From JACCTU01 sp963848525 (GTDB lineage: Bacteria; Actinomycetota; Thermoleophilia; Gaiellales; Gaiellaceae): a DNA stretch of 64,000 nt. The stretch covers positions 868,001-932,000 of the forward strand of contig CAWKDZ010000002.1 of NCBI GenBank assembly GCA_963848525.1. Reading direction: 5' to 3'. Under the pieces are notes generated by a model that saw only the letters and a program-made list of their open reading frames with translations, ran no database searches and was not told the DNA's origin. The translations under genes and the position numbers were made by a program. Of the stretch, positions 25,008 through 34,827 are shown piece after piece. Within the stretch, counting starts at the first letter, position 1. Every line of letters starts with the position of its first letter.

Positions 25008-26177
25008 ATGAGTGAACGCAAGCACGTCGTGATCGCCGGCGGCGGCGTCGCCGCACTCGAAGCGGCGCTTGCGCTCCAGCAGCTCGCCGCCGACCTCGTC
25101 GACGTCGAGCTCGTCGCGCCCGAGCCGCGCTTCTGGTACCGCCCGCTGGCGGTGTCCGAGCCGTTCGGCGGCGGCCAGGTGCCCTCGTTCGACCTCGCCG
25201 AGCTGGCGAACCGCGCGGGCGCGCTCTTCACGGTCGGCGCGATCACGCACGTCTACGCGAACAGCCGCTTCGCGGGAACCGCTGCCGGCGACAACCTGCC
25301 GTACGACTCGCTGCTGCTCGCGTGCGGCGTCCTGCCGCGGCCGGCGGTGGCGGGCGCGCTGACGTTCCGCGGCCCCGCCGACACGCCCCTCGTCGCCGAC
25401 GTGGCGGCGAGGATCGACGCGGGCGAGGTCGCGCGCGTCGCCGTCGTGGTGCCGGTGGGTGCAGCGTGGTCGCTGCCGGCCTACGAGCTCGCGCTGATGC
25501 TCCGCGCGCACGCCGAAGACGCGCGCCGCGAGCTCGAGCTGGCGCTCGTCACGCCGGAGGACGAGCCGCTGCTGCTGTTCGGCCAAGAGGCGAGCGAAGC
25601 GATGAGAACCCTGCTCGAGGAACGCGGGATCGCGCTGCACACCGGGTTCTTCGCGCAGGAACTCCGCGACGGCGAGCTCCGCCTGCTGCCGTCGAAGTCG
25701 CTCGAGGCCGACTGTGTGATCGCGCTGCCGACGCTCGTCGGGCAGCGAATCGACGGCGTGCCGCAGACGCGCGACGGGTTCGTCCCGGTCGACGCCCACG
25801 GCCGCGTGGAGGGCCTCGGAGACGTGTACGCGGCGGGCGACATCACGCGGTTCCCAGTCAAGCAGGGCGGGATCGCGGCGCAGCAGGCCGTCGCCGCCGC
25901 GGAGGCGATCGCGGCCGCCGCGGGCGCCGCGCTCGAGCCGCAGCCCTTCCGTCCCGTCCTGCGCGGCCTGCTGCTGACGGGCGGTGCCCCGCGTTACCTC
26001 AGACGCGACGTCGCCGCCGCAGGCCCGAGCGCCGCAAGCGTCGAGCCGCTCTGGTGGCCGCCGGCCAAGATCGTCGGCCAGTACCTGGCTCCGTTTCTCG
26101 CGCGAGGTCTCGGGGGAGCGCGAAGAGGCTCCGGAGCAGGACGTGCTCGCGATCGAGCGCGAGCTCCGGCCCGATGA
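25008..26177 (+). CDS. FAD/NAD(P)-dependent oxidoreductase (NDH-2/sulfide:quinone reductase-like), C-terminal frameshift
   Basis: Starts at ATG 25008 (GTG 24999 possible). HVVIAGGGVAALEAALALQQ is the FAD-binding Rossmann motif. DVYAAGDITRFPVKQGGIAAQ near 285 is the second FAD site typical of class-II pyridine nucleotide disulfide oxidoreductases. PLWWPPAKIVGQYLAPFLAR near 350-369 is a C-terminal membrane-association region. After about 26105 the original frame becomes an Arg/Ala-rich tail ending at 26177. The better continuation (REVSGEREEAPEQDVLAIER) is in another frame, so an indel is likely. Probably feeds electrons to quinones. Substrate unknown. Confidence 0.75.
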   Translation: MSERKHVVIAGGGVAALEAALALQQLAADLVDVELVAPEPRFWYRPLAVSEPFGGGQVPSFDLAELANRAGALFTVGAITHVYANSRFAGTAAGDNLPYDSLLLACGVLPRPAVAGALTFRGPADTPLVADVAARIDAGEVARVAVVVPVGAAWSLPAYELALMLRAHAEDARRELELALVTPEDEPLLLFGQEASEAMRTLLEERGIALHTGFFAQELRDGELRLLPSKSLEADCVIALPTLVGQRIDGVPQTRDGFVPVDAHGRVEGLGDVYAAGDITRFPVKQGGIAAQQAVAAAEAIAAAAGAALEPQPFRPVLRGLLLTGGAPRYLRRDVAAAGPSAASVEPLWWPPAKIVGQYLAPFLARGLGGARRGSGAGRARDRARAPAR

Positions 26178-26217
26178 GCTCCTCGCGCGTCCCTACGTCG
26201 GGGACGACGCGGAGGAC

Positions 26218-26619
26218 GTGTCGGCACGCGTCGGCGACGTGATGTCGAGGGAGCTCCTCGTCGTCGCGCCGGAGGACACGCTCGGCGAGGTGGCCGAGCG
26301 GATGAGCTCGATCGACTTCGGCTCGGCCGTCGTCGCCGACAACGGCCGGCTGATCGGCATCCTCACCTCGCGGGACCTGCTGCGCGCGTTCGCAGGGCGC
26401 GTCCACTCGAGCGAAGCACGCGTCCGCGAGTGGATGACCGCCGAGCCGGTCGCGGTGCGCGCCGACGCGTCGGTCGCGTAGCGCGCTCCGGCTGATGCAC
26501 GAGCACGCGATCCACCACCTACCGGTCGTCGAGGGCGAGCGGCCGGTCGGGCTCGTCGGCATGCGCGCGCGCGCGCGCTGGCCGAGCGCCAGAGCTCGGA
26601 CGTCGGGCTCGGCTTCTGA
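26218..26619 (+). pseudogene. CBS-domain pair protein (Hrp1-like), frameshifted
   Basis: From a possible GTG at 26218 the frame gives VGDVMSRELLVVAPEDTL, AVVADNGRLIGILTSRDLLR and REWMTAEPVAVRADASVA, a clear CBS repeat plus the start of a second. A stop appears at 26481, but the next frame continues with LRLMHEHAIHHLPVVEGERP. After a GC dinucleotide run at about 26563, a third frame supplies the end at 26619. CBS pairs sense adenine nucleotides. In Mycobacterium, Hrp1 is a DosR-regulon member. The upstream oxidoreductase frame may run straight into it, so a fusion is possible. Confidence 0.6.
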
Positions 26620-26626
26620 TCAGGCC

Positions 26627-27540
26627 TCAGAGCAGCCGCCGCACGGCGCGGGCGAGCACGAGCTCCTCGCGCGCCGGGACGACGTGCACGGCGAACGTCG
26701 CCCAGGAAGGAGAGCCGTACGCAGACGCGTTCCCGCACCGCTGCCGAGCCCTCGCCCACGCCGCCGGTGAACGCGAGCGCGTCGAGACCGCCGAGGGCGA
26801 CCGACATCGCCCCGACTGCGGTCGCCACGCGGTAGGTGAAGACGTCGAGCGCCAGGGTGCCTTCGAGCTCGCGGGGGTCGGTCGAGCCGCCGAGCGCGAG
26901 CAGGCCCGACTCGTGCTCGAGCGCGTGGTCGAGCTCGTCCGGCGTGAGCCCGCGCTGCCGCAGCAGATGGAGGAGCGCGCCCGGGTCGACGGAGCCGGAG
27001 CGGGTGGCCATCGGCACTCCTTCGAGCGGACTGAAGCCCATCGTCGTGTCGATCGAGCGCCCGTCGCGCACCGCCGTGATCGAGCAGCCGCCGCCCAGGT
27101 GGCAGACGACCAGCCGCGGCACCGGAACCTGCTCCGCGACCCACTCGACCGAGAGGCCGTGGAAGCCGTAGCGGCGCACGCCCCACTCATCGCGCCAGCG
27201 CGCGGGAACGGCATACGTCGTCGCCCGCGGCGGCATCGTCGCGTGGAAGGCGGTGTCGAAGACGGCGACGTGCGGAACGTCCGCGAGCTCGCTGCGCGCG
27301 GCGCGAATCGCCGCGAGCGCGGGCGTGTTGTGCAGCGGCGCGATCGCGGAGAGCTCGTCGATCGCGCGCACGACCTCGTCGTCGATCAGCACCGGCTCGC
27401 GGAAGCGGTCGCCGCCGTGGACGACCCGATGACCGACCGCGTCGGCGTCGACGAGCTCCTCGACGCGCGTCGACGTCGTCGCCGTCGACGAGGTGGAGCT
27501 TCAGGCTGGTCGAGCCCGCGTTGACGGCGAGCACGCGCAA
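26627..27540 (-). pseudogene. ackA: Acetate kinase with at least two frameshifts
   Basis: Begins at TTG 27540 with VLAVNAGSTSLKLHLVDGDD, the acetate kinase signature 1. The frame changes near 27440, continuing through VAVFDTAFHATMPPRATTYA and YGFHGLSVEWV (signature-2 area), SIDTTMGFSPLEGVPMATRS and LDALAFTGGVGEGSAAVRE. It changes again near 26705 into VHVVPAREELVLARAVRRLL with stop at 26627-26629. Total would be about 300 residues, shorter than the usual 390-400, so it may also carry internal loss. It would form acetate plus ATP from the acetyl-phosphate made by the phosphoketolase directly upstream. Confidence 0.72.
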
Positions 27541-27545
27541 CGGCG

Positions 27546-29933
27546 TCAGCGCGGCGGCTCGGGCGCGAGCGAGTCCACGGGCGTACTCCCGGCTTCCTGC
27601 CACGTCCAGTTGCGGACATCAGGCATGTCGTCGCCGACCTCGCGCGTGTACGCCCGGTGACGCAACCGCTCGTCGACCATCGTCTGCCGCAGGTGCGCGG
27701 CGCGCGGCCCGAGCCCGGGCACCCGGTCGATCACGTCGATGACGAGGTGGAACCGGTCCATGTCGTTCAGCATCACCATGTCGAACGGCGTCGTCGTCGT
27801 CCCCTCTTCCTTGTAGCCCCGCACGTGCATGTTCGCGTGGTTGGTGCGGCGGTACGTGAGCCGGTGGATCAGCCACGGGTAGCCGTGGTAGGCGAAGACG
27901 ATCGGGCGGCTGGTCGTGAAGAGCGCGTCGAACTCGGCGTCGGGAAGGCCGTGCGGATGCTCGCGCTCCGGCTGGAGCCGCATCAGGTCGACGACGTTGA
28001 CCACGCGCACCTTCAGGTCCGGCAGGTGCCGGCGCAGCAGCGCCGCCGCCGCGAGCGTCTCGAGCGTGGGGACGTCGCCGGCGCACCCGAGCACGACGTC
28101 GGGCTCTCCGCCGTCGTCGTTGCTCGCCCAGTCCCAGATCCCGATCCCGCGCGTGCAGTGCAGGATCGCCTCGTCCATCGTCAGGTAGTCGAGCGCCGGC
28201 TGCTTGCCCGCCACGATCACGTTCACGTAGTCGCGCGAGCGCAGGCAGTGGTCGGCGACGGAGAGCAGGCAGTTCGCGTCGGGCGGCAGGTAGACGCGGA
28301 TGATCTCCGCCTTCTTGTTCACGACGTGGTCGATGAAGCCGGGGTCCTGGTGCGAGAAGCCGTTGTGGTCCTGGCGCCACACGTGCGACGTGAGCAGGTA
28401 GTTGAGCGAGGCGATCGGGCGACGCCACGGGATCTCGCGCGTGACCTTCAACCACTTCGCGTGCTGGTTGAACATCGAGTCGATGATGTGGATGAACGCC
28501 TCGTAGCAGTTGAAGAGGCCGTGGCGGCCCGTGAGCAGGTAGCCCTCGAGCCAGCCCTGGCAGAGGTGCTCGCTGAGAATCTCGAGGACCCGCCCGTCCG
28601 GCGCGAGGTGGTCGTCGCCCGGCTTGACCTCGGCGCTCCACCCGCGATCGGTCGCCTCGAAGACCGCACCGAGGCGGTTCGACGCGGTCTCGTCGGGACC
28701 GAAGACTCGAAACGTCTCCGGGTTGCGGCGTACGACGTCGCGCAGAAATTCGCCCAGCACACGCGTCGCCTCGCTCGACGTGCGCGCCGGCGCCGGCACG
28801 TCGACGGCGTAGTCGCGGAAGTCGGGGAGGTCGAGGTCGCGCAGGAGCGCGCCGCCGTTCGCGTGCGGGTTGGCGCCCATCCGCCGGTCGCCGCGCGGGG
28901 CGAGGTCGGCCAGCTCGGCGATCAGGGTCCCGCGCTCGTCGAACAGCTCCTCCGGGCGATAGCTCCGCAGCCAGCGCTCCAGCTCCGCGAGATGCTCGGG
29001 CTCGTCGGCGAGCTGCGCGAGCGGCACCTGGTGGGAGCGCGGCGTCCCCTCGCCGGGGCCGGTCCAGCCCTTCGGCGTTCGCAGGACGATCATCGGCCAG
29101 CGGGGCCGGCCGCGCGAGCCGCGGATGTCCGCAAGCTCGGCGACGATCGCGTCGAGCGTCGCTGCCAGCAGCTGATGCACCTTGGCCGGCTCGTCGCCGG
29201 TCACGAAGTACGGCTCGTGACCGTAGCCGCGCAGCAGCTCGGCGAGCTCGTCCTCCGGAATCCGTGCGAGCACGGTCGGGTTCGCGATCTTGAACCCGTT
29301 CAGGTGCAGGATGGGCAGGACGACACCGTCGCGACGCGGATCGACGAACTTGTTCGAGTGCCAGCTCGCCGCGAGCGGTCCCGTCTCCGCCTCGCCGTCG
29401 CCGACGACGCAGCAGACGAGCAGGTCTGGGTTGTCGAACGCAGCGCCGTAGGCGTGCACGAGCGCGTAGCCGAGCTCGCCGCCCTCGTGGATCGAGCCCG
29501 GGGTCTCCGGGGCGACGTGGCTCGGCACGCCGCCGGGAAACGAGAACTGCCGGAAGAGCCGGCGCAGCCCGTCCTCGTCGCGGCCGATGCACGGGTAGAT
29601 CTCCGAGTACGTTCCCTCGAGGTAGGTGTTCGCCACGAGCGCAGGCCCGCCGTGTCCGGGACCGGCGACGAAGATCGCGTTCAGGCCGTGCGCGGTGATC
29701 GCGCGGTTCATGTGCGCGTAGATCAGGTTCAAGCCGGGTGTCGTTCCCCAATGCCCGAGGAGCCGAGGCTTGACGTGCTCGAGCCGAAGCGGCTCGCGCA
29801 GGAGTGGGTTGTCCAGCAGATAGATCTGTCCCACCGAGAGGTAGTTCGCGGCGCGCCAGTACGCGTCGAGGAGGCGAAGCTCCTCGTCGGCGAGCGGATG
29901 GGCGTCGAGCGCCGGAGCCGAAGCGCTAGTCAT
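27546..29933 (-). CDS. xfp: Xylulose-5-phosphate/fructose-6-phosphate phosphoketolase
   Basis: 795 residues, normal length, uninterrupted. Splits xylulose-5-P or fructose-6-P into acetyl-phosphate plus glyceraldehyde-3-P or erythrose-4-P using thiamine diphosphate. Family signatures: EGGELGY at 150-156 and GDGEAETGPLAASWHSNKF at 178-196. GPGHGGPALVANTYLEG at 91-107 lies in the cofactor site. ATG 29933 overlaps the stop of the universal stress gene by eight bases. With acetate kinase just downstream it forms a phosphoketolase-acetate bypass that yields ATP without oxygen. Confidence 0.95.
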   Translation of the reverse strand: MTSASAPALDAHPLADEELRLLDAYWRAANYLSVGQIYLLDNPLLREPLRLEHVKPRLLGHWGTTPGLNLIYAHMNRAITAHGLNAIFVAGPGHGGPALVANTYLEGTYSEIYPCIGRDEDGLRRLFRQFSFPGGVPSHVAPETPGSIHEGGELGYALVHAYGAAFDNPDLLVCCVVGDGEAETGPLAASWHSNKFVDPRRDGVVLPILHLNGFKIANPTVLARIPEDELAELLRGYGHEPYFVTGDEPAKVHQLLAATLDAIVAELADIRGSRGRPRWPMIVLRTPKGWTGPGEGTPRSHQVPLAQLADEPEHLAELERWLRSYRPEELFDERGTLIAELADLAPRGDRRMGANPHANGGALLRDLDLPDFRDYAVDVPAPARTSSEATRVLGEFLRDVVRRNPETFRVFGPDETASNRLGAVFEATDRGWSAEVKPGDDHLAPDGRVLEILSEHLCQGWLEGYLLTGRHGLFNCYEAFIHIIDSMFNQHAKWLKVTREIPWRRPIASLNYLLTSHVWRQDHNGFSHQDPGFIDHVVNKKAEIIRVYLPPDANCLLSVADHCLRSRDYVNVIVAGKQPALDYLTMDEAILHCTRGIGIWDWASNDDGGEPDVVLGCAGDVPTLETLAAAALLRRHLPDLKVRVVNVVDLMRLQPEREHPHGLPDAEFDALFTTSRPIVFAYHGYPWLIHRLTYRRTNHANMHVRGYKEEGTTTTPFDMVMLNDMDRFHLVIDVIDRVPGLGPRAAHLRQTMVDERLRHRAYTREVGDDMPDVRNWTWQEAGSTPVDSLAPEPPR

Positions 29934-30719
29934 CGCCGCCCCGGACGACGAGCACCGGGCAGAGCGCCTCGTGCGCGACGCGTTCCGACACGCTGCCGAG
30001 CGCGCGGATCCCGCGGAGCCCCCGGCTGCCGACGACGACCAGGTCGGCCTCCTCGGAGATCGTGTGCAGCAGGTCGAGGACGCGTTCGTCGCGCTCCTCG
30101 AGCGTCGGGCGCGAGCGCACGAGCCGCATCGAGGTCGAGCTGCGGCTCTCGGGTGGCCGCGACGACACGAACGCTGCTGCCGCGGCGACTCGCCAGGTCC
30201 TGTGCGGCCGCGAGCGCGAGCGCGGAGCCGGGCGAGCCGTCGACGCCCGCGACGATCGTCCGCGGCCAGCTGCTCGAGCTCCCGTGGCGAGCGCGCGACG
30301 AGCACCGAGCAGGGCGCCTCGTGCAGCAGGTGCGTGGTCACGGAGCCGAGCGCGATTCCGACGGCGCGGCTCTGTTCGCGCGATCCGACGACGACGAGAG
30401 AGGCGTCCACGCGGTCGATCTCGGCGCGCAGCACGTCGAGCGGATTGCCCTCCAGCAGGCGAGTCTCGGCCTCGTGCAGCGGTGACGACGCGATCTGCGC
30501 TTCCTCGCTCGCCGCGATCGCCTCCTGCGCGAGCTGCTCAGCCACTCGGGACATCGCCCAGCCGGCGTGGACGGCGATCGCCACGTCGTCGACCGTCACG
30601 AGCGTGAGCGAGCCTTTGTCGGCCACGACGCGGGCGGCCAGCGCGACCGCAGCCGCCGACGGCTCCGACCCGTTCGCCCCGCAGACGACGCGCTGGAAGA
30701 CGTGGCTGGCGCCGGACAT
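29926..30719 (-). pseudogene. Tandem universal stress protein (two Usp domains), second domain frameshifted
   Basis: ATG 30719 opens with FQRVVCGANGSEPSAAAVAL, a Usp domain ending in VVVGSREQSRAVGIALGSVT and PCSVLVARSPREL, which includes the ATP-binding G-2x-G-9x-G type pattern. Near 30260 the frame shifts to RTIVAGVDGSPGSALALAAA, and near 30110 again to LEERDERVLDLLHTISEEAD, ending in ALCPVLVVRGGDD at 29926. Two single-base indels thus divide an otherwise complete two-domain protein of about 260 residues. Coupled to the phosphoketolase gene. Probable role: nucleotide-binding stress protein. Confidence 0.7.
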
Positions 30720-30762
30720 CGCCAACAGGTTGGCAGATGGCCAGGGGCGGCGAATCGGCGAG

Positions 30763-30794
30763 CCCCGCGACCGCCGTCGGGGGTGACCCGGATG
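30763..30794 (+). promoter_or_regulatory. Bipartite CCCCGCG / ACCCGGATG element
   Basis: Boxes start at 30763 and 30786 (offset 23), 67 nt before ATG 30853. This is a weaker copy of the island element. Confidence 0.35.
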
Positions 30795-30852
30795 CGCAGA
30801 GCATCGCCCGCGCACACACGCTCGCAGCGACCCACGGAGAGGAGGAACGCGA

Positions 30853-31020
30853 ATGACGCTCTTCTGGTTCGTCGTCTGGTTGATCTGGAACCTCGTCGGC
30901 GACGAGGAGCCGCTCCTGTTCGACCCGGTCAACTTCTGGGCCGGCTCGTTGCTCTTCGCGTTGGCGGTCGACCTCGGCCGGCAGCACGCGCCCGAGCTGG
31001 CGAAGCCGCGCAAGCCCTGA
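30853..31020 (+). CDS. Small two-helix membrane protein, 55 residues
   Basis: ATG 30853 is preceded by GAGAGGAGGAA about 6 nt away, one of the strongest ribosome sites in the window. The product starts MTLFWFVVWLIWNLVGDEEP, a first hydrophobic helix, followed by an acidic turn, a second helix (FWAGSLLFALAVDLG) and a basic tail ending AKPRKP. Too short for most gene finders. No family recognised. Convergent with the acyl-CoA synthetase gene (10 bases apart) and preceded by an island-type upstream element, which suggests it is part of the same stress programme. Confidence 0.65.
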   Translation: MTLFWFVVWLIWNLVGDEEPLLFDPVNFWAGSLLFALAVDLGRQHAPELAKPRKP

Positions 31021-31029
31021 ACGCGCGAA

Positions 31030-33676
31030 CTACCACGTCTTGGCGCGGTGCGAGACCTCGACCGCGCGCAACGCGGACGCGCGCGTCGACCGCGACGCAG
31101 CCGTCCGGGACGGCGAGCACGGGATTGAGGTCGAGCTCGGCGACCTCCGGCAGGTCCACGCCCAGCGACGACAGCCGGTGGAGGACGTCGACGACGGCGT
31201 CGGCGTCTGCGGCCGGCTTGCCGCGGTACCCGCGGACGAGCGCGCCCGTCTTCCCCTCGGTGGCGAGCTCTCGCGCGTCGACGTCGGTGAGCGGCGCGAT
31301 CCGAACGCCGGCGTCCCCGATCAGCTCGGCGAACACGCCGCCGGGACCGAGCGCGACCAGTGGGCCGAAGAGCTCGTCCTGGACGAGCCCGGCGAGCAGC
31401 TCCGCACTCCCGCTGAGCATGGGCTGTACGAGCACGGGGCACGCCGATTCGCGCGGCGGCGTCGCGGGCGTCCTGCTCGGTCCCGAGGTCCGAGGACGAC
31501 GCCGCCGGTCTCCGTCTTGTGCGCGCCGGCGAGGGCCGTCTTGACGACGACCGGGAAACCGAGCTCGGCGGCCGCCTGCGCGGCCTCCTCGGGCGTCCCG
31601 GCCACGCGTTGGTCGACCACGCGGGATCCCGTACGCGACGAGGAGCGCGCGGGCCTCGTCCGCCTCGAGCCACACGTCGGCGCCGCGGCGAAGCGCGTCG
31701 CCCACGACCCGGCGCGCGGTCGAGGCGTCGATCGCCGTGACCTCGGGGACGACGCCGACCGGGCGTCGCAGCCACTCGGCACGCGCGGCCGCATGACCGA
31801 GCGCCCGCGCGGCGGACTCCGGATAGGTGAACGTCGCCACGCGCGCGCCCATGAGCGCAGCCGGGATGCCCTGCGCGTCCATCACCGCCGAGAGGACGGG
31901 CTTCTCGGCGTCCTCGGCGACTCGCGGCGACCGCGACCGCGACCTCGTCGGCAGTCGCGGTCACCGGCGGGACGAACAGGACGAGGACGGCGTCGACACC
32001 GTGATCGGCGAGCACGACGGGCAGGACGGTCTCGTAGATCGCGGCCGTCGCCGAGCCGAGCATGTCGACCGGATTCGCGACGCTCGCCTCGGCGGGAAGC
32101 ATCGCGGCGAGCTGCGCGACCGTCTCGTCCGCGAGCGTCGGCAGCTCGAGGCCGGCCGCGTCGCACGCGTCGGCGGCGAGGATGCCGAGCCCGCCCGCGT
32201 TCGTGACGATCGCGACCCGGCGGCCTCGCGGCAGCGGCTGCGACGAGAGCAGCACCGAGACGTCGACCAGCTCCTCGAGCGTCTCGGCTCGGATCACGCC
32301 CGCCTGATGGAAGAGCGCAGCGGCCGCGGCGTCCGAGCTCGTCAGCGCGGCGGTGTGCGACCCCGCCGCCTTCGCACCCGCCGAGGTGCGTCCGCTCTTG
32401 AGCGCGAGGATCGGCTTCGAGCGCGACACGCGTCCTGCGATGCGGGCGAACTTGCGTGGGTTCCCGAAGGACTCGAGGTAGAGCGCGATCAGGTTCGTCG
32501 CTGTCGTCCACCTCGAACCGCTCGAGCAGGTCGTTCGACGAGACGTCGGCCTTGTTCCCGATCGAGACGAACGCCGAGAGGCCGATCCCCCGCGCTTCTG
32601 CGGCCTCGATCAGCGCGAGGCCGAGCGCGCCGCTCTGCGACGAGAAGCCGATCGAGCCCCAGCGCGGGGCCTTGCGCCGCGAAGGTCGCGTTCAGGCGCG
32701 CCGACGCGGACGCCACGCCGAGGCAGTTCGGGCCGATCAGCCGCGCGCCGTGCGCGCGCACGAGAGCGAGCAGACGCTCCTGACGCTCCGCGCCTTCGGC
32801 GCCGATCTCGGCGAAGCCGGCCGAGATCACGCAGAGCGCGCGAACACCCTTGCGCATGGCGTCCTCCGCGGCAGCCAGCACGTGCTCGCCGGGGACGCAG
32901 ACGACCGCGAGCTCGACCGTGTCGGGGATCTCCGCGATCGACGCGTAGCCCTTGACGCCCGCCACCGAGTCGCCCTCGCGGTTGACCGGGTAGGCAGCGC
33001 CGACGAAGTCGGCCTCGAGGATGTTGCGGAACAGCTCGCCGCCGATCGATCCGCGGCGCGGCGAGGCACCGAGGACCGCCACCGTCCCAGGCTCGAAGAA
33101 CGGTCTCAGCGAGGCGACGACCGCCAGGTGGTCGCGGCTCGCGACCGACTCGAGGTACCGCTCCGTCGGCGTGATCGGGAACGTCAGCTCGACCTCGCCG
33201 CCGCCGACCTCGCGCGTGACCTCGAAGCCGACTGCCTCGAAGACGCCGAGCATCCCGCGGTTGTCCGACAGCACGTCGGCGACGAAATGCTCGATGCCGA
33301 GCGCGCCCGCAAGCGCCGCGAGCTGCTCGAGCAGCCGCGTTCCGATCCCTCGCCGCTGGTGCTCGTCGGCGACGGCGAAGGCAACCTCCGCAGCGGTCGG
33401 ATCTCGCAGCCGCACGAAGTTCGCGACGGCGACGATCCTGTCGTCGATCGCGCCGACGAGCGCAGCGGCCTCGCGCCCGTCGGCCGAGACCAACGGCTCG
33501 ACGAGGTGGGGGTCGAGCTGCGGGTAGCCGTGAAACCGCCGGTACAGGCTCTGTTCCGAGAGGCCACGGAAGAAGTCCAGTAGAGCCTTCGCGTCCTCGG
33601 GCACCGGCGAGCGCAGCCGCAGCGTCGCGCCGTCGCGCAGGATCACGTCGAGCGGCCGATCGAGGAGCGCGCTCAC
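31030..33676 (-). pseudogene. GNAT acetyltransferase fused to NDP-forming acyl-CoA synthetase, with about six frameshifts
   Basis: From GTG 33676: an N-terminal GNAT domain (about 20-190, with DEHQRRGIGTRLLEQLA as the acetyl-CoA loop), then CoA-binding (VAVLGASPRRGSIGGELFRN, ARLIGPNCLGVAS), succinyl-CoA-ligase-like (KPILALKSGRTSAGAKAAGS with the region of the phospho-His, VAIVTNAGGLGILAADACD) and ATP-grasp (GFPVVVKTALAGAHKTETGG) domains, ending at TAG 31030-31032. Frames change near 32655, 32500, 31915, 31625, 31480 and 31060. Corrected length is about 880 residues. Such fusions make acetyl-CoA or acetate reversibly and often regulate other synthetases by acetylation. Conserved blocks remain intact between the shifts. 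Confidence 0.7.
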
Positions 33677-33711
33677 AGCGCTGATCTTGGCGAATCCGCC
33701 GAGCTGCCGGT

Positions 33712-33752
33712 TGCGGCTTTCCCGCACAGTTCCCCGGGCGTTCTCCCGATGC
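33712..33752 (+). promoter_or_regulatory. Palindrome TGCGGCTTTCCCGCA plus bipartite TCCCGCA / TCCCGATG element
   Basis: The palindrome (33712-33726) provides the TCCCGCA box (33720). TCCCGATG starts at 33744 (offset 24), 40 nt before ATG 33784. Lies between the divergent acyl-CoA synthetase and PH-like genes. Confidence 0.5.
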
Positions 33753-33783
33753 CCAGGCGCGCCCGGCACCCGACGATGGGCAC

Positions 33784-34083
33784 ATGACCGAGGTCAACAC
33801 CTACGCCGTCACTTGGCAGGAAGGCGACGCCCGTTTTGTCGGCCACGCCGAAGTGGGCCCAGACGGGCTTCGCCTCGAGGGCCGTGGAGCCGGTCGCGCC
33901 GAGACCGTGAGCGAGGTGCCGTACACGGCGATCGACCGCGTCGACGTTCTCCGCACGAACGGTAGCCGCGGACTCGTCGTCGAGCTCCAGGGTTCGCGAC
34001 ACCTGCTGATCGGGAGCCTCGACGGCCCGGGGACCCTCGGCGAGCTGAGCGACCGACTACGCAAGCTGACGGAGGGACGATGA
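33784..34083 (+). CDS. Small PH-like (beta-sandwich) protein of unknown function
   Basis: 99 residues: mostly beta-strand pattern followed by a C-terminal amphipathic helix (GTLGELSDRLRKLTEGR), the layout of small bacterial PH-like domains. No signal peptide or membrane helix, so cytosolic. ATG 33784. The stop overlaps the start of the ABC ATPase gene (ATGA), which makes a functional link with that exporter likely. Preceded by the island's bipartite element. Confidence 0.65.
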   Translation: MTEVNTYAVTWQEGDARFVGHAEVGPDGLRLEGRGAGRAETVSEVPYTAIDRVDVLRTNGSRGLVVELQGSRHLLIGSLDGPGTLGELSDRLRKLTEGR

Positions 34084-34814
34084 ACGGCGAAGCGATCATC
34101 GAGGCGCGCGGCGTCTCGAAGACCTACGACACCGGCAAGGTGCAGGTCAACGCGCTGAACAGCGTCGACCTGACGATCCGCCGCGGCGAGATGGTCTCGA
34201 TCATGGGACCGAGCGGCTGCGGCAAGACGACGCTCCTCAACTGCCTCTCCGGGCTCGACGCCGTCGACGGCGGCGAGATCCTGATCGAGGGCGTCGCGCT
34301 CTCGAAGCTGTCCGACCGCGCCCGCACCGACTACCGCGCGCGGCGGATGGGCTTCGTCTTCCAGTTCTACAACCTGATGCCCGTGCTGACGGCGGTCGAG
34401 AACGTCGAGCTGCCGCTGCTCGTCGCGCGAGTCCACGCGAAGGAGGCGCGTCGCAAGGCGCTTGCCGCGCTCGACCTGGTCGGGCTGGCCGCCCGCGCCG
34501 AGCACGTCCCCGACGAGCTGTCCGGAGGCGAGCGCCAGCGCGTGACGATCGCGCGCTCGCTCGTCAACGACCCGGCGATCGTGTGGGCCGACGAGCCGAC
34601 CGGCGACCTCGACAGCGAGAACGCCGCCGAGATCAGCCAGCTGATGCGCCGGCTGAACCTCGAGCGCGGCCTGACGTTCGTGATCGTCACGCACGACTCG
34701 AGCGTCGGCCACACGGCCGACCGCCTCGTCCGGATGATGGACGGCGAGGTCGTCGGGCACGAGCTCCTGACCGAGATGCCGGACCGGCTCCCCGCCGAGC
34801 CCGTGCACGCGTAG
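34080..34814 (+). CDS. ABC transporter ATP-binding protein (MacB/LolD family)
   Basis: 244 residues. Walker A GPSGCGKT at 43-50, Q-loop in FVFQFYNLMPVLTAVENVEL, signature LSGGERQRV, Walker B IVWADEPTGDLDSE and H-loop FVIVTHD. Energises the FtsX-type permease encoded 14 bases downstream. This subfamily drives lipoprotein, peptide or toxin export, or cell-wall hydrolase control, by mechanical coupling rather than classical import. Confidence 0.94.
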   Translation: MNGEAIIEARGVSKTYDTGKVQVNALNSVDLTIRRGEMVSIMGPSGCGKTTLLNCLSGLDAVDGGEILIEGVALSKLSDRARTDYRARRMGFVFQFYNLMPVLTAVENVELPLLVARVHAKEARRKALAALDLVGLAARAEHVPDELSGGERQRVTIARSLVNDPAIVWADEPTGDLDSENAAEISQLMRRLNLERGLTFVIVTHDSSVGHTADRLVRMMDGEVVGHELLTEMPDRLPAEPVHA

Positions 34815-34827
34815 AGGAGGGGTTGCG

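Noticed and set aside
26560..26580. GC dinucleotide run as a microsatellite or Z-DNA element
   Set aside because: Short, inside a CBS coding region, and best explained as the site of an indel.
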